From assembly GCF_033110285.1 (NCBI RefSeq), contig NZ_CP136995.1, positions 992,001 to 1,056,000 on the forward strand: a stretch of DNA of 64,000 nt. Reading direction: 5' to 3'. Below are positions 36,261-45,830 of the stretch, in pieces. Each line of letters starts with the position of its first letter. Positions within the stretch are counted from its first letter, which is position 1. The stretch is from Ottowia sp. SB7-C50 (GTDB lineage Bacteria; Pseudomonadota; Gammaproteobacteria; Burkholderiales; Burkholderiaceae_C). The notes below the pieces were generated by a model, which did not search any database, had not been told where the DNA came from, and saw nothing but the letters and a program-made list of their open reading frames with translations. Position numbers and translations under genes: made by a program.

Positions 36261-37562
36261 ATGAAAACGCTGGAAGACTGGCTCGCCCACTGCGAGCAAC
36301 TGCATCCCCAAACCATCGAGCTGGGTCTGGACCGCGTGCGCGCCGTGTGGCAGCGCATGGGCGTCACGCTGCAGGCCGCGGTGTTCACCGTGGCCGGCAC
36401 CAACGGCAAGGGCTCAACCTGCGCCATGCTGGAGGCCATCCTGCTGGAGGCGGGATTTCGCACCGGGGTCTACACGTCGCCGCACCTGGTGCGCTTCGAA
36501 GAGCGCTGCCGGGTGCGGGGCGAGCCCGCTGACGCTGCAGATTTGATAGCTGGATTCGCTGCCGTGGAAAGCGCCCGGGGCGATATCAGCCTGACCTACT
36601 TCGAATTCACCACGCTCGCCATCCTGCACACGCTGGCGCGCGCCGGGCTGGACGCGGTGGTGCTGGAAGTCGGCCTGGGCGGGCGCCTGGACGCGGTCAA
36701 CATCATCGACACCGACTGCGCCATCATCACCAGCATCGACATCGACCACACCGCGCTGCTGGGTAACACGCGCGACGCCATCGGGCTGGAAAAGGCGGGC
36801 ATCCTGCGCACCGGGCGGCCCGCGGTCATCAGCGACCCGGTGCCGCCGCAAAGCGTGATCGACCGCGCCACCGAGATCGGCGCCGACCTGTGGCTGCTGG
36901 GGCGCGACTACCACTACAGCGGCGACAAGCAGCAATGGGCCTGGGCCGGCCGCGGGCGGCGCTACGCGGGGCTGGCCTATCCGGCGCTGCGGGGCGCCAA
37001 CCAGCTCATCAACGCGTCGGGCGTGCTGGCCGCGCTGGAGGCGCTGCGCCAGCGCCTGCCGGTCACCGCGCAGGCGGTGCGCAACGGGCTGGCGCTGGTC
37101 GAGCTGCCAGGGCGCTTCCAGGTGGTGCCCGGTCAGCCGGCGCTGGTGCTGGACGTGGCGCACAACCCGCATGCCGCCGCCGCGCTGGCGCTGAACCTGG
37201 ACGCGATGGGCTTTTACCCGACCACCCACGCGGTGTTCGGTGCCATGGGCGACAAGGACGTCGCGCCCATGCTGCAGCGCCTGGACCCGCTCGTCGACCG
37301 CTGGTATTTCACCGACCTGCCCACGCCGCGCGCGGCCAGCGGCGCCGCGCTGCAGTCCGCCTGGCAGGCGCAGACGCAGCGAAAGGACGCCACCAGTGCG
37401 GTGTTTGCCAACCCCGCCGAGGCGCTGCGCGCTGCCGCGCTGCAGGCGCAGCCCACGGATAGAATCGTCGTCTTCGGATCGTTCTACACCGTCGGCGGCG
37501 TGCTGGAACATGGCATTCCGCGTTTGCACGCCGGTCGCCCTGGCGCCGATGCCGCCGGCTGA
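36261..37562 (+). CDS. folC: bifunctional folylpolyglutamate/dihydrofolate synthase
   Basis: 433 residues starting MKTLEDWLAHCEQLHP. The P-loop TVAGTNGKGSTCAMLEAILL, the Omega-loop region YTSPHLVRFEERCRV, LEVGLGGRLDAVNIID and IDHTALLGNT, and the C-terminal VLDVAHNPHAAAALA are those of FolC. It adds glutamate to dihydropteroate and folates in the cytoplasm. Starts an operon with dedD, cvpA and purF, the same order as in E. coli. About residues 93-98 (AADLIAG) are coded by GCAGATTTGATAGCTGGATT, which resembles the dispersed repeat. The long open frame upstream of the ATG is antisense to cls. Confidence 0.96.
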   Translation: MKTLEDWLAHCEQLHPQTIELGLDRVRAVWQRMGVTLQAAVFTVAGTNGKGSTCAMLEAILLEAGFRTGVYTSPHLVRFEERCRVRGEPADAADLIAGFAAVESARGDISLTYFEFTTLAILHTLARAGLDAVVLEVGLGGRLDAVNIIDTDCAIITSIDIDHTALLGNTRDAIGLEKAGILRTGRPAVISDPVPPQSVIDRATEIGADLWLLGRDYHYSGDKQQWAWAGRGRRYAGLAYPALRGANQLINASGVLAALEALRQRLPVTAQAVRNGLALVELPGRFQVVPGQPALVLDVAHNPHAAAALALNLDAMGFYPTTHAVFGAMGDKDVAPMLQRLDPLVDRWYFTDLPTPRAASGAALQSAWQAQTQRKDATSAVFANPAEALRAAALQAQPTDRIVVFGSFYTVGGVLEHGIPRLHAGRPGADAAG

Positions 37563-37574
37563 TTGCAGGAATTC

Positions 37575-38610
37575 ATGGCATTTTTCAAGTTCCGCCAGCG
37601 CGGCCAGCCCGCCACCGAGCCGGCCGGCCGCGCCAGCGCCAGGGAACCGGCCGCCGGCCCCCAGGAAACCATCGACAGCGTGCGCCGGCGCGCCCGCCAC
37701 CGCCTGGTCGGCGCGGCCGTGCTGGTACTGCTGGCCATCGTCGGCTTTCCGCTGCTGTTCGACACGCAGCCGCGCCCGGTGGCCGTCAACGCGCCCATCA
37801 CCATCCCTGACAAGGACAAGGCCGCGCCGCTGAAGATGCCCGACGCCTTGCCGGCCGACGCCAGCCTGGATGACCGCGAGGAAGTGGTGGCCCGCGCCGA
37901 CAAACCGTCCGCCCGCGCGCCTGCGGCCGTGGTGCCCCCCCGTGATGCCCGCCGCGCCCGCCCGCAGCGCGCTGACCGACAAGCCCGCCGCCCCCGCGCG
38001 CGAAGCCCGGCCCGACGCCGAGCCGAGCGCCAAGGCCAAGGCCGACGAAGCGGCGCGCGCCAAGGCGGATGAAGCCGCCCGCGCCAAGGCCGACGACGCC
38101 GCCCGCGTCAAGGCCGAGCAGGCCGCCGCCCGCGCCCAGCGCGAGCAGGACGCCAAGGCCCAGCGCGACGACGAGCGCGCCAAGGCCGCTGCCGAGGCGC
38201 GCCGCGCCGGCGAACAGGCCGCGGCTGCCAGCGCCAAGAAGCCCGAGGACGATGCCCGCGCCCGCCGCGAGGCCGAGCAGCAGCGCGCCAAGCGCGAAGA
38301 AGCCGCGCGCGCCCGCGCGCTGCTGGAAGGCCGCAACGGCTCGGCAGACAAGGCGGCGGCCGCGGCCACCGCCGACAAGCCCGGCCGCTTCATCGTGCAG
38401 GTGGGCGCCTTTGCCGACGACACCGCCGCGCGCGAGGCGCGCCAGAAGGCCGAGCGCACCGGCGTCAAGACCTACACCCAGGTGGTCGACACCAAGGACG
38501 GCAAGCGCACCCGCGTGCGCGTCGGCCCGTTCGCCAGCCGCGAAGAGGCCGACAAGGCCGCCGCCGCGCTGAAGAAAGCCGGCCTGGCAGGCGCCGTCCT
38601 GTCGCTGTGA
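37575..38610 (+). CDS. dedD: SPOR-domain protein, DedD-like (frameshifted in this sequence)
   Basis: Removing one C from the run 37935-37941 gives 344 residues. One membrane helix (HRLVGAAVLVLLAIVGFPLL, about residues 40-60) follows a short cytoplasmic part. Next is a long Ala/Lys/Glu/Arg-rich stretch, repeats of the type AKADEAAR, probably an extended or coiled periplasmic linker. The C-terminal ~75 residues are a SPOR domain (GRFIVQVGAFADDTAAREAR, TRVRVGPFASREEADKAAAA), which binds denuded peptidoglycan at division sites. Position between folC and cvpA matches dedD. Low-complexity sequence makes the linker length uncertain. Confidence 0.88.
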
Positions 38611-38611
38611 C

Positions 38612-39106
38612 GTGAGCTTGTCCGCCATCGACTGGCTGGCGCTGATCGTGGTGGTGGCGTCGCTGCTGCTGGGCTTGTGGCGCGGGCTGCTGTACGAGGT
38701 GCTGGCGCTGGCCGGCTGGGTGGTGGCGTTTCTGGCCGCGCGCTGGGCGGCGCCCGTAGTGGGCGCCTGGCTACCGATGGGCGAATCGCCCGAGCCGCTG
38801 CGCTACGCGGTCGGCTTTGCGCTGGTGTTCATCGCCACCGCCTTTGCGTGCGGCATGCTGGCCACTCTGGCGCGCAGCGCGGCCCGGGCGGTGGGCGCGC
38901 GGCCGGTGGACCGGCTGTTTGGCGCCGCGTTCGGCGTGCTGCGCGGCGTGCTGTTCTTGCTGGTGCTGGCCGCGCTGGTGACCATGACGCCGCTGCGCGA
39001 CGAGCCGTGGTGGCGCCAGTCATTGACCGGCCCCTGGCTTGAAATCGCGCTGTTGCACCTGCATCCTTGGTTGCCGGAATCCTTCGGCAAGCATCTGTCG
39101 GCCTGA
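38612..39106 (+). CDS. cvpA: CvpA family membrane protein
   Basis: 164 residues with four membrane segments, beginning SAIDWLALIVVVASLLLGLW and containing the conserved RGLLYEVLALAGWVVAF and VDRLFGAAFGVLRGVL. CvpA is needed for colicin V production in E. coli and for envelope robustness; its molecular role is unclear. The start is a GTG one base after the dedD stop (TGACGTGAG), indicating translational coupling. It precedes purF by 94 bases. Confidence 0.92.
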   Translation: MSLSAIDWLALIVVVASLLLGLWRGLLYEVLALAGWVVAFLAARWAAPVVGAWLPMGESPEPLRYAVGFALVFIATAFACGMLATLARSAARAVGARPVDRLFGAAFGVLRGVLFLLVLAALVTMTPLRDEPWWRQSLTGPWLEIALLHLHPWLPESFGKHLSA

Positions 39107-39200
39107 TGTGATGTTCGGCATTGGTTGTCGAAAACTGGGCAGCCATCGGTTTTCGGCCTGACAATCACGGTTTGTTGTTTTTGCTTTAGGACTTGCACCC

Positions 39201-40706
39201 ATGTGCGGCATCGTCGGCGTTGTCAGCAACGCACCCGTCAACCAGCTGATCTACGATGGGCTGCTGCTGTTGCAGCACCGCGGCCAGGATGCGGCCGGCA
39301 TCGTCACCCAGCAGGATCGCAAGTTCTTCATGCACAAGGCCAAGGGCATGGTGCGCGACGTGTTTCGCACGCGCAACATGCGCGCGCTGCCGGGCAACGC
39401 GGGCCTGGGACAGGTGCGCTACCCCACGGCCGGCAACGCCTTCAGCGAGGAAGAGGCGCAGCCCTTCTACGTCAACGCGCCGTTTGGCGTGGTGCTGGTG
39501 CACAACGGCAACCTGACCAACGCGCAGGCGCTGAAGGCCGAGCTGTTCACCACCGACCACCGCCACATCAACACCGAAAGCGATTCCGAGGTGCTGCTGA
39601 ACGTGCTGGCGCACGAACTGGGCCGCGCCACGCGCGGCACGGCGCTGGGACCTGACGAGGTGTTTGCCGCCGTGGCCGCCGTGCACCGCCGCGTGCGCGG
39701 CTCGTATGCCGTCATCGCCCACATCGCCGGGCGCGGCATGCTGGCGTTTCGCGACCCGTACGGCATCCGCCCGCTCAGCATGGGCCGCAGCGCCGACGGC
39801 GGCGTGATGCTGGCCAGCGAAACCGTGGTGCTGGAAGGCACCGGCTTCACGCCCGAGCGCGACGTGGCGCCGGGCGAGGCGATCTACGTCACGCTCGACG
39901 GCGCGGTGCACACGCGCCAGTGCGCCGCGCAGTCGCGGCTGTCGCCCTGCATCTTTGAATACGTGTACCTGGCGCGGCCCGACTCGGTGCTGGACGGCAT
40001 CTCGGTCTACCAGGCGCGCCTGAACCTGGGCGAGACGCTGGCCAAGCGCGTGGTGTCCACCGTGCCGCCGGACCAGATCGACGTCGTGATCCCGATCCCC
40101 GAATCCAGCCGCCCCAGCGCGACCGAGCTGGCGCGCCTGCTGGGCAAGCCGTACCGCGAAGGCTTCGTCAAGAACCGCTACGTGGGCCGCACCTTCATCA
40201 TGCCGGGGCAGGCTGTGCGCAAGAAATCGGTGCGCCAGAAGCTCAACGCCATCGCCAGCGAATTTGCCGGGCGCAACGTGCTGCTGGTCGACGATTCCAT
40301 CGTGCGCGGCACCACCAGCCACGAAATCGTGCAGATGGCGCGCGAAGCCGGCGCGCGCAAGGTCTACCTGGCCAGCGCGGCGCCGCCGGTGCGCTACCCC
40401 AACGTGTACGGCATCGACATGCCGACCAAGGAAGAACTGGTCGCGCACGGCCGCACGGCCGAAGAAGTGCGTCAGATCATCGGCGCCGACGCGCTGATCT
40501 ACCAGGACGTGGATGCCATGAAGCGCGCCATCGGCCAGCTGAACCCGGCCGTGCAGGGCTTTGACGCGTCGTGCTTCGACGGCGTGTACGTCACCGGCGA
40601 CATCACCGAGGGCGACATCGACCGGCTGAACCAGCAGCGGGTGAAGACCGGCGAAGAGGAGCAGGAAGGCTCGCGCCTGACGCTGCCCAACGCCAGCGTG
40701 GTCTGA
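39201..40706 (+). CDS. purF: amidophosphoribosyltransferase
   Basis: 501 residues. The first residues [10 protein letters not shown] put the N-terminal nucleophile Cys2 right after Met, without a propeptide. The Ntn glutaminase domain ([27 protein letters not shown]) is followed by a phosphoribosyltransferase domain with [18 protein letters not shown], the PRPP loop. It makes 5-phosphoribosylamine, the first step of purine synthesis. Last gene of the folC-dedD-cvpA group. Upstream AGGACTTGCACCC holds a moderate ribosome site. Confidence 0.97.
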   Translation: MCGIVGVVSNAPVNQLIYDGLLLLQHRGQDAAGIVTQQDRKFFMHKAKGMVRDVFRTRNMRALPGNAGLGQVRYPTAGNAFSEEEAQPFYVNAPFGVVLVHNGNLTNAQALKAELFTTDHRHINTESDSEVLLNVLAHELGRATRGTALGPDEVFAAVAAVHRRVRGSYAVIAHIAGRGMLAFRDPYGIRPLSMGRSADGGVMLASETVVLEGTGFTPERDVAPGEAIYVTLDGAVHTRQCAAQSRLSPCIFEYVYLARPDSVLDGISVYQARLNLGETLAKRVVSTVPPDQIDVVIPIPESSRPSATELARLLGKPYREGFVKNRYVGRTFIMPGQAVRKKSVRQKLNAIASEFAGRNVLLVDDSIVRGTTSHEIVQMAREAGARKVYLASAAPPVRYPNVYGIDMPTKEELVAHGRTAEEVRQIIGADALIYQDVDAMKRAIGQLNPAVQGFDASCFDGVYVTGDITEGDIDRLNQQRVKTGEEEQEGSRLTLPNASVV

Positions 40707-40722
40707 AAATCTGGATTCAATC

Positions 40723-40770
40723 GCCGCCCAGCGCTTGCCAGTCCAGCGCAGACAGCTATAAAAAAAATAG
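40723..40770 (-). repeat. ATAGCT/AGCGCTTG dispersed repeat, copy 6
   Basis: CGCCCAGCGCTTGCCAGTCC then AGCGCAGACAGCTATAAAAA lies between purF and metZ, in reverse orientation. Confidence 0.65.
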
Positions 40771-40776
40771 TTCATC

Positions 40777-42000
40777 ATGAGTGCCGACAAACTTCCCCCC
40801 GGGCTGCACCCCGACACGCTGGCGGTGCGCACCGGCATCGCGCCCAGCGCGTATGGCGAAAACTCCGAAGCGCTGTACCTCACCAGCTGCTTTGTGCAGC
40901 CCGACGCCGCCACGTCGGCGCGCCGCTTTGCCAACGAGGAAGACGGCTACACCTATTCGCGCACCAGCAACCCCAGCGTGACCGCGTTCGAGCGCCGGCT
41001 GGCGGCGCTGGAAGGGTCCGAAGCCGCCATCGGCACGTCCAGCGGCATGGCGGCCATCCTGTTGATGGGCATGGGCCTGCTGCGCAGCGGCGACCACGTG
41101 GTGTGCTCGCGCTCGGTGTTCGGCAGCACGCTGAACCTGTTCGCCAAGGAATTCGGCAAGTTCGGCGTCGAGACCACCTTTGTGTCGCAGACCGACCTGG
41201 CCGAGTGGCGCGCCGCGATCAGGCCCCATACCAAGCTGCTGTTTGCCGAAACCCCCACCAACCCGCTGACCGAGGTGTGCGACGTGGCCGCGCTGGCCAC
41301 CATGGCGCACGATGCCGGCGCGCTGCTGGCGGTGGACAACTGCTTTGCCACGCCGGTGCTGCAAAAGCCCATCGCGCTGGGCGCCGACATCGTGATCCAT
41401 TCGGGCACCAAGTTCCTGGACGGGCAGGGCCGCGTCATGGCGGGCGCCCTCTGCACCTCGCGCAAGCGGGTCGACGAAGTGTTTGCACCGCTGATCCGCA
41501 CCGCCGGCATGGTGCTGGCACCGTTCAACGCCTGGGTGGTGCACAAGGGGCTGGAAACGCTGTCGATTCGCGTGCGCGCGCAGAGCGACAACGCCTTGCA
41601 GATCGCGCGCTGGCTCGAATCGCACCCCGCCGTCGACCGTGTGTTCTACCCCGGCCTGCCGTCGCACCCGCAGCACGCGCTGGCCATGGCGCAGCAGGGC
41701 GGCGTGGGCGGCGCGGTCATCGCCTTCAGCGTCAAGGCCGATTCGCCCGAGCAAGGCCGTGCACGCGCCTTTCACGTGCTGGACTCGGCGCGCGTGTGCA
41801 GCCTGGCCACCAACCTGGGCGACGTGAAGACGCTCATCTGCCACCCCGCCAGCACCTCGCACGGGCGCCTGACCGAAGCGCAGCGCCAGGCCGCCGGCGT
41901 GGTGCAGGGCCTGATTCGCGTGGCGGTGGGGCTGGAGCACGCGCCCGACATCCAGAACGATCTGGCGCGCGGCCTCGACGGCTGCGCGCAGATTGTCTGA
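40777..42000 (+). CDS. metZ: O-succinylhomoserine sulfhydrylase
   Basis: 407 residues of the Cys/Met-metabolism PLP family: YTYSRTSNPSVTAFERRLAA, GTSSGMAAIL, the PLP-binding Lys in HSGTKFLDGQGRVMAG and the C-terminal SLGDVKTL-like SLATNLGDVKTLICHPAS. The NPTVT-like start and HSGTKF are typical of MetZ, which makes homocysteine from O-succinylhomoserine and sulfide. The purF-metZ order is common in Burkholderiales and Pseudomonas. Start at ATG 40777; the repeat stands just upstream. Confidence 0.93.
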   Translation: MSADKLPPGLHPDTLAVRTGIAPSAYGENSEALYLTSCFVQPDAATSARRFANEEDGYTYSRTSNPSVTAFERRLAALEGSEAAIGTSSGMAAILLMGMGLLRSGDHVVCSRSVFGSTLNLFAKEFGKFGVETTFVSQTDLAEWRAAIRPHTKLLFAETPTNPLTEVCDVAALATMAHDAGALLAVDNCFATPVLQKPIALGADIVIHSGTKFLDGQGRVMAGALCTSRKRVDEVFAPLIRTAGMVLAPFNAWVVHKGLETLSIRVRAQSDNALQIARWLESHPAVDRVFYPGLPSHPQHALAMAQQGGVGGAVIAFSVKADSPEQGRARAFHVLDSARVCSLATNLGDVKTLICHPASTSHGRLTEAQRQAAGVVQGLIRVAVGLEHAPDIQNDLARGLDGCAQIV

Positions 42001-42050
42001 TACTATTGAATTGATAGCTGTTAGCGCTTGCCAGTCAAGCGCTGGAGCCC
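42001..42050 (+). repeat. ATAGCT/AGCGCTTG dispersed repeat, copy 7 (near-consensus)
   Basis: TACTATTGAATTGATAGCTG then TTAGCGCTTGCCAGTCAAGC, GCTGGAGCCC. This is the cleanest copy in the window: the AGCGCTTG / CAAGCGCT halves are an exact inverted pair. It fills the whole gap between metZ and gltX. Confidence 0.8.
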
Positions 42051-42054
42051 TGAA

Positions 42055-43461
42055 ATGTCTGAAATCTCGTCGTCAAGCCCGCGCGTGCGCACGCGGTTCG
42101 CCCCATCGCCCACGGGCTTCATCCACCTGGGCAACATCCGCTCGGCGCTGTATCCGTGGGCGTTCGCGCGCTCACAGGGCGGCGACTTCATCCTGCGCAT
42201 CGAGGACACCGACCTGGAGCGCTCCTCGCAGGCCGCCGTCGACGTCATTCTGGAAGGCATGGCCTGGCTCGGACTCGATCACGACGAGGGGCCGTTCTAC
42301 CAGATGCAGCGCATGGACCGCTACAAGCAGGTGCTGGCCGAGCTGCAGGCCGCCGGCCACGTCTACCCCTGCTACATGAGCGTGGAAGAGCTCGACGCCC
42401 TGCGCGAGCGCCAGATGGCCGCCAAGCAGAAGCCGCGCTACGACGGCACCTGGCGCCCTGAGGCCGGCAAGACGCTGCCGCCCGTGCCCGAAGGCGTGCA
42501 GCCCGTGCTGCGCTTCAAGAACCCGCAGGGCGGCGTGGTGGCGTGGGACGACAAGGTCAAGGGCCGCATCGAGATCAGCAACGACGAGCTGGACGACCTG
42601 GTCATCGCCCGGCCCGACGGCACGCCGACGTACAACTTCTGCGTCGTGGTCGACGACATTGACATGCAGATCACCCACGTGATTCGCGGCGATGACCACG
42701 TCAACAACACGCCGCGGCAGATCAACATCTTCCGCGCCCTGGGCCACGAACCGCCCGTCTACGCGCACCTGCCCACCGTGCTGAACGAGCAGGGCGAGAA
42801 GATGAGCAAGCGCAACGGCGCCAAGCCCGTCACGCAGTACCGCGACGAAGGTTATCTGCCCGACGCCATGGTCAACTACCTGGCGCGCCTGGGCTGGAGC
42901 CACGGCGACGACGAGATCTTCAGCCGCGTGCAGTTTCTCGACTGGTTCGACCTGGAACACCTGGGCCGCAGCGCCGCGCAGTTCGACGAAGCCAAGCTGC
43001 GCTGGGTCAACGCCCAGCATCTGAAGGCCATGGACGACAGCGCACTGGCGCCGCTGGTTGCCGCGCAACTGCGGCGCCAGGGCATCGACATCGACGAGCG
43101 CCTGCCCGCCATCTGCGGCCTGTTCAAGGACCGCTGCGACACCACGGCGGCCCTGGCCGACTGGGCGCGCGCCTACTACGCCGATGTGCAGCCGTCGCCT
43201 GAAGACCTGGACAAACACGTGACCGAGGCCGTCAGGCCCGCCATCGCCACGCTGCATGGCAAGCTGGCCGCCATCGACTGGACTACGCCCGCCATCGCCG
43301 CCGCCATCAAGGACACGCTGGCCGAGCACGGCCTGAAGATGCCGCAACTGGCCATGCCGGTGCGCGTGCTGGTCATGGGCACCCCGCAGACGCCGTCGGT
43401 CGATGCCATGCTGGCGTTGCACCGCCGCGAAAAAGTTTTGACGCGGTTGCAAGCACATTGA
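42055..43461 (+). CDS. gltX: glutamyl-tRNA synthetase
   Basis: 468 residues. The class I HIGH motif appears as [20 protein letters not shown] and the KMSKS motif as [30 protein letters not shown] and [16 protein letters not shown] are typical of GluRS. It charges tRNA-Glu (and perhaps tRNA-Gln, if GatCAB is present). The ATG at 42055 is chosen over an upstream in-frame ATG at 42028 that falls in the repeat. The tRNA cluster that follows includes tRNA-Glu, its own substrate. Confidence 0.97.
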   Translation: MSEISSSSPRVRTRFAPSPTGFIHLGNIRSALYPWAFARSQGGDFILRIEDTDLERSSQAAVDVILEGMAWLGLDHDEGPFYQMQRMDRYKQVLAELQAAGHVYPCYMSVEELDALRERQMAAKQKPRYDGTWRPEAGKTLPPVPEGVQPVLRFKNPQGGVVAWDDKVKGRIEISNDELDDLVIARPDGTPTYNFCVVVDDIDMQITHVIRGDDHVNNTPRQINIFRALGHEPPVYAHLPTVLNEQGEKMSKRNGAKPVTQYRDEGYLPDAMVNYLARLGWSHGDDEIFSRVQFLDWFDLEHLGRSAAQFDEAKLRWVNAQHLKAMDDSALAPLVAAQLRRQGIDIDERLPAICGLFKDRCDTTAALADWARAYYADVQPSPEDLDKHVTEAVRPAIATLHGKLAAIDWTTPAIAAAIKDTLAEHGLKMPQLAMPVRVLVMGTPQTPSVDAMLALHRREKVLTRLQAH

Positions 43462-43476
43462 ATTTCGGCATATAAT
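43447..43476 (+). promoter_or_regulatory. promoter of the Ala-Glu-Asp tRNA cluster
   Basis: TTGCAA (43447-43452) and a perfect TATAAT (43471-43476) are 18 bases apart and end 20 bases before tRNA-Ala. The following discriminator (GGCTCGACGCCC) is GC-rich, a feature of promoters under stringent control. The -35 lies inside the last codons of gltX. Confidence 0.8.
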
Positions 43477-43496
43477 TCGAGGCTCGACGCCCAAGA

Positions 43497-43572
<76 letters not shown>

Positions 43573-43596
43573 AGGTTGTCGTAAAGTCCAGGTTTT

Positions 43597-43672
43597 GACC
43601 CTATCGTCTAGAGGCCTAGGACATCACCCTTTCACGGTGAGTACCGGGGTTCGAATCCCCGTAGGGTCGCCA
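43597..43672 (+). tRNA. tRNA-Glu (TTC)
   Basis: A 76-base cloverleaf with acceptor GACCCTA/TAGGGTC, anticodon arm TCACC-CTTTCAC-GGTGA with anticodon TTC, T-arm CCGGGGTTCGAATCCCCG and encoded GCCA end. It lies just downstream of gltX, the gene for its synthetase. Confidence 0.97.
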
Positions 43673-43721
43673 AGTTTGGCTGCACTTGGGTTCGCAAGGA
43701 CCGCAAAGCAGCTACCGACGC

Positions 43722-43798
43722 GGAGTGGTAGTTCAGTCGGTTAGAATACCGGCCTGTCACGCCGGGGGTCGCGGGTTCGAGTCCCGTCCACTCCGCCA
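43722..43798 (+). tRNA. tRNA-Asp (GTC)
   Basis: A 77-base cloverleaf with acceptor GGAGTGG/CCACTCC, anticodon arm CCGGC-CTGTCAC-GCCGG with anticodon GTC, T-arm GCGGGTTCGAGTCCCGT and encoded GCCA end. Confidence 0.97.
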
Positions 43799-43804
43799 AA
43801 GTTT

Positions 43805-43841
43805 AAAAAGCCTTGTAAGTCAAAAACTTGCAAGGCTTTTT
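43805..43841 (+). terminator. intrinsic terminator of the tRNA cluster
   Basis: Stem AAAAAGCCTTGTAAGT (43805-43820) with ACTTGCAAGGCTTTTT (43826-43841), one mismatch, five-base loop, ending in a T run. It lies 6 bases after tRNA-Asp. Confidence 0.88.
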
Positions 43842-43919
43842 GCTTTGTGGTGGTAGCGCTTCTGGTAGCGCCATGGGATGGTCGGTCGCGGCATCTGTGC
43901 GCTGCAACCCGCAGCGCCG

Positions 43920-44633
43920 TCACACACCCAGCAGGTCGCACAGCGCCAGCAGTTCGCCGGTCATGGCGTGTGGCGAGCCCTCGATGGCGGGCGGCCACGG
44001 CTCGTCACGCCGGTTGATCCAGGCCACCTGCATGCCGGCCGCCAGGCCGCCAGCGCCGTCCAGGTGCGCGTCGTCACCGATGTGCAGCACGGCTGCGTTG
44101 TCCGCGCCGGCGGCCTGCGCGCCGGCCAGGAAGATGCGCGCATCGGGCTTGCCCACACCCACCTGCGCGGCGCTGACGGCGGCGTGAAAGTGCTCGCCCA
44201 GGCCGACGCGGTACACATCGGCGTTGCCGTTGCTGAGCGCCACCAGCGGATAGCGCGCGCCCAGCCGTGTCAGCGCCGGCAGGGCATCGTCGAACAGCGT
44301 GACGCGCTGGCGCTCGGCCAGAAACACATCGAACGCCGGTTCGGCCAGATGGGTGGGTTCGCCGCTCCACGCCAGCAACTGGCGGATGGCCTCGCGCCGG
44401 ACGTGGCCGAGGTCGTGTGTGCGGTCGGGATAGCGGGCCAGCGTCTGCTGACGCGCGCGCCGGGCGGTGTTGGCATCGCGGGCCAGCGCGGCGGCGGCGG
44501 GCGCATGCGCGTCCAGCCACGCGCGCAAGGCCTGCTCGGCGCGCTCGATGGTGGGCCACACGGGCCACAACGTGTCGTCGAGATCGATGGTGATGGCGCG
44601 AATGCGCGCAACATCCAGGCGGTGCTCGATCAT
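43920..44633 (-). CDS. HAD-family hydrolase
   Basis: 237 residues. Motif I ITIDLDDTLWPVW gives nucleophile Asp17 and Asp19; motif II is LVALSNGNADV; motif III Lys in GVGKPDARIFL; motif IV HIGDDAHLDGAGG. A helical cap lies between motifs I and II, as in the YjjG/haloacid dehalogenase-like phosphatases. It probably dephosphorylates a small molecule. The ATG at 44631-44633 on the minus strand is preferred to an upstream ATG (44720) that would overlap the divergent hemH start. Confidence 0.85.
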   Translation of the reverse strand: MIEHRLDVARIRAITIDLDDTLWPVWPTIERAEQALRAWLDAHAPAAAALARDANTARRARQQTLARYPDRTHDLGHVRREAIRQLLAWSGEPTHLAEPAFDVFLAERQRVTLFDDALPALTRLGARYPLVALSNGNADVYRVGLGEHFHAAVSAAQVGVGKPDARIFLAGAQAAGADNAAVLHIGDDAHLDGAGGLAAGMQVAWINRRDEPWPPAIEGSPHAMTGELLALCDLLGV

Positions 44634-44674
44634 GCGGTGCGCGGGCGACAAGGCGGCATGCCCGAGAATAGCGC

Positions 44675-45766
44675 ATGCCCTTTCGACCTGAGCCCGCGTT
44701 CCAGCATGGCCAGCCGGCACGCGTGGGCGTGCTGCTGTGCAACCTGGGAACGCCCGACGAGCCCACCGCGGCGGCCACGCGCCGCTATCTGGCTGAATTC
44801 CTGAGCGACCCGCGCGTGATCGAGATTCCGCGCGCGGTCTGGAAGCCGATCCTGCACGGCCTGATCCTGCGCACGCGGCCCGCCAAATCGGCCGCCAAGT
44901 ACCGCACCATCTGGACGCCCGAAGGCTCGCCGCTGCTGGTCTGGAGCCGCAAGCAGGCGATCATGCTGCGCGGCTATCTGGGCGAGCGCGGGCACGACGT
45001 GGAGATGCGCCTGGCCATGCGCTACGGCAACCCGTCGGTGGCGTCGCAACTGGATGAATTGAGGGCGCAGGGCTGCACGCGCATCCTGGTGGTGCCGTTG
45101 TACCCGCAGTATTCGGGCACCACCACGGCCAGCGTGTTCGATGCCGTGGCGGGGTGGGCGCAACAGGCGCGCCACGTGCCTGAATTGCGCTTCGTCAACC
45201 GGTTTCACGACGACCCTGGCTACATCCGCGCCTTGGCGCACAGTGTGCAGCAGCACTGGCAGGCCCATGGCCGGCCCGACAAGCTGGTGGTGAGCTTTCA
45301 TGGCGTGCCCGAACGCACGCTGACGCTGGGCGACCCCTATCACTGCGAATGTCTGAAGACGGCACGCCTGCTGGCCGAACGGCTGGCACTGAAGGACGGC
45401 GAATGGGTGGTGAGCTTTCAGTCGCGCTTTGGCAAGGCCAAGTGGCTGGAGCCCGCCACCCAGACGGTGCTGGAGCAACTGGGCCGGGCCGGCACGCACC
45501 GCGTGGACCTGGTGTGCCCGGGCTTCATCGCCGATTGCCTGGAAACGCTGGAGGAGATTGCCATCGAAGGGCAGGAATCCTTCAAGGCGGCCGGCGGGCA
45601 GGAGTTTCACTACATCCCGTGCCTCAACGACGACCCGGTGTGGCTGGCCGCGCTGTCCGAGATCGTGCAGGACCATCTGCAAGGCTGGCCCACCCGCAGC
45701 GGCGACGACAGCGCAGCCGCCAGCGCGACACGCGACCGCGCGCTGGCGGCGGGCGCCAAGGCGTGA
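44675..45766 (+). CDS. hemH: ferrochelatase
   Basis: 363 residues. GVLLCNLGTPDEPT at the start, SPLLVWSRKQ, VPLYPQYSGTTTASVFD, catalytic His in LVVSFHGVPERTL, then FQSRFGKAKWLEP, CPGFIADCLETLEEI and EFHYIPCLNDDPVW, all typical. It inserts Fe2+ into protoporphyrin IX, the last step of haem synthesis. It is divergent from the HAD gene with 41 bases between starts. An Ala/Arg-rich tail follows the conserved domain. Confidence 0.97.
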   Translation: MPFRPEPAFQHGQPARVGVLLCNLGTPDEPTAAATRRYLAEFLSDPRVIEIPRAVWKPILHGLILRTRPAKSAAKYRTIWTPEGSPLLVWSRKQAIMLRGYLGERGHDVEMRLAMRYGNPSVASQLDELRAQGCTRILVVPLYPQYSGTTTASVFDAVAGWAQQARHVPELRFVNRFHDDPGYIRALAHSVQQHWQAHGRPDKLVVSFHGVPERTLTLGDPYHCECLKTARLLAERLALKDGEWVVSFQSRFGKAKWLEPATQTVLEQLGRAGTHRVDLVCPGFIADCLETLEEIAIEGQESFKAAGGQEFHYIPCLNDDPVWLAALSEIVQDHLQGWPTRSGDDSAAASATRDRALAAGAKA

Positions 45767-45772
45767 GCCTTA

Positions 45773-45822
45773 TGCTATAATAAATATAGCTAAATGCCGT
45801 TGTCAGGCAAGCGCTGGCGCCG
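45773..45822 (+). repeat. ATAGCT/AGCGCTTG dispersed repeat, copy 8
   Basis: CTATAATAAATATAGCTAAA then GCCGTTGTCAGGCAAGCGCT between the convergent hemH and the alpha/beta hydrolase gene. Confidence 0.6.
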
Positions 45823-45830
45823 GATAAAGC

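Noticed and set aside
43842..43900. Possible integration scar after tRNA-Asp (GGTAGCGCTTCTGGTAGCGC)
   Set aside because: A short direct repeat GGTAGCGC is present next to a tRNA gene, but no integrase, no second attachment copy and no island-like genes follow.
43741..43998. Minus-strand frame ending in DGTRTRDPRRDRPVF
   Set aside because: The tail is the well-known antisense translation of tRNA-Asp and is often mis-annotated as a protein. The upstream part covers only the terminator and spacer.
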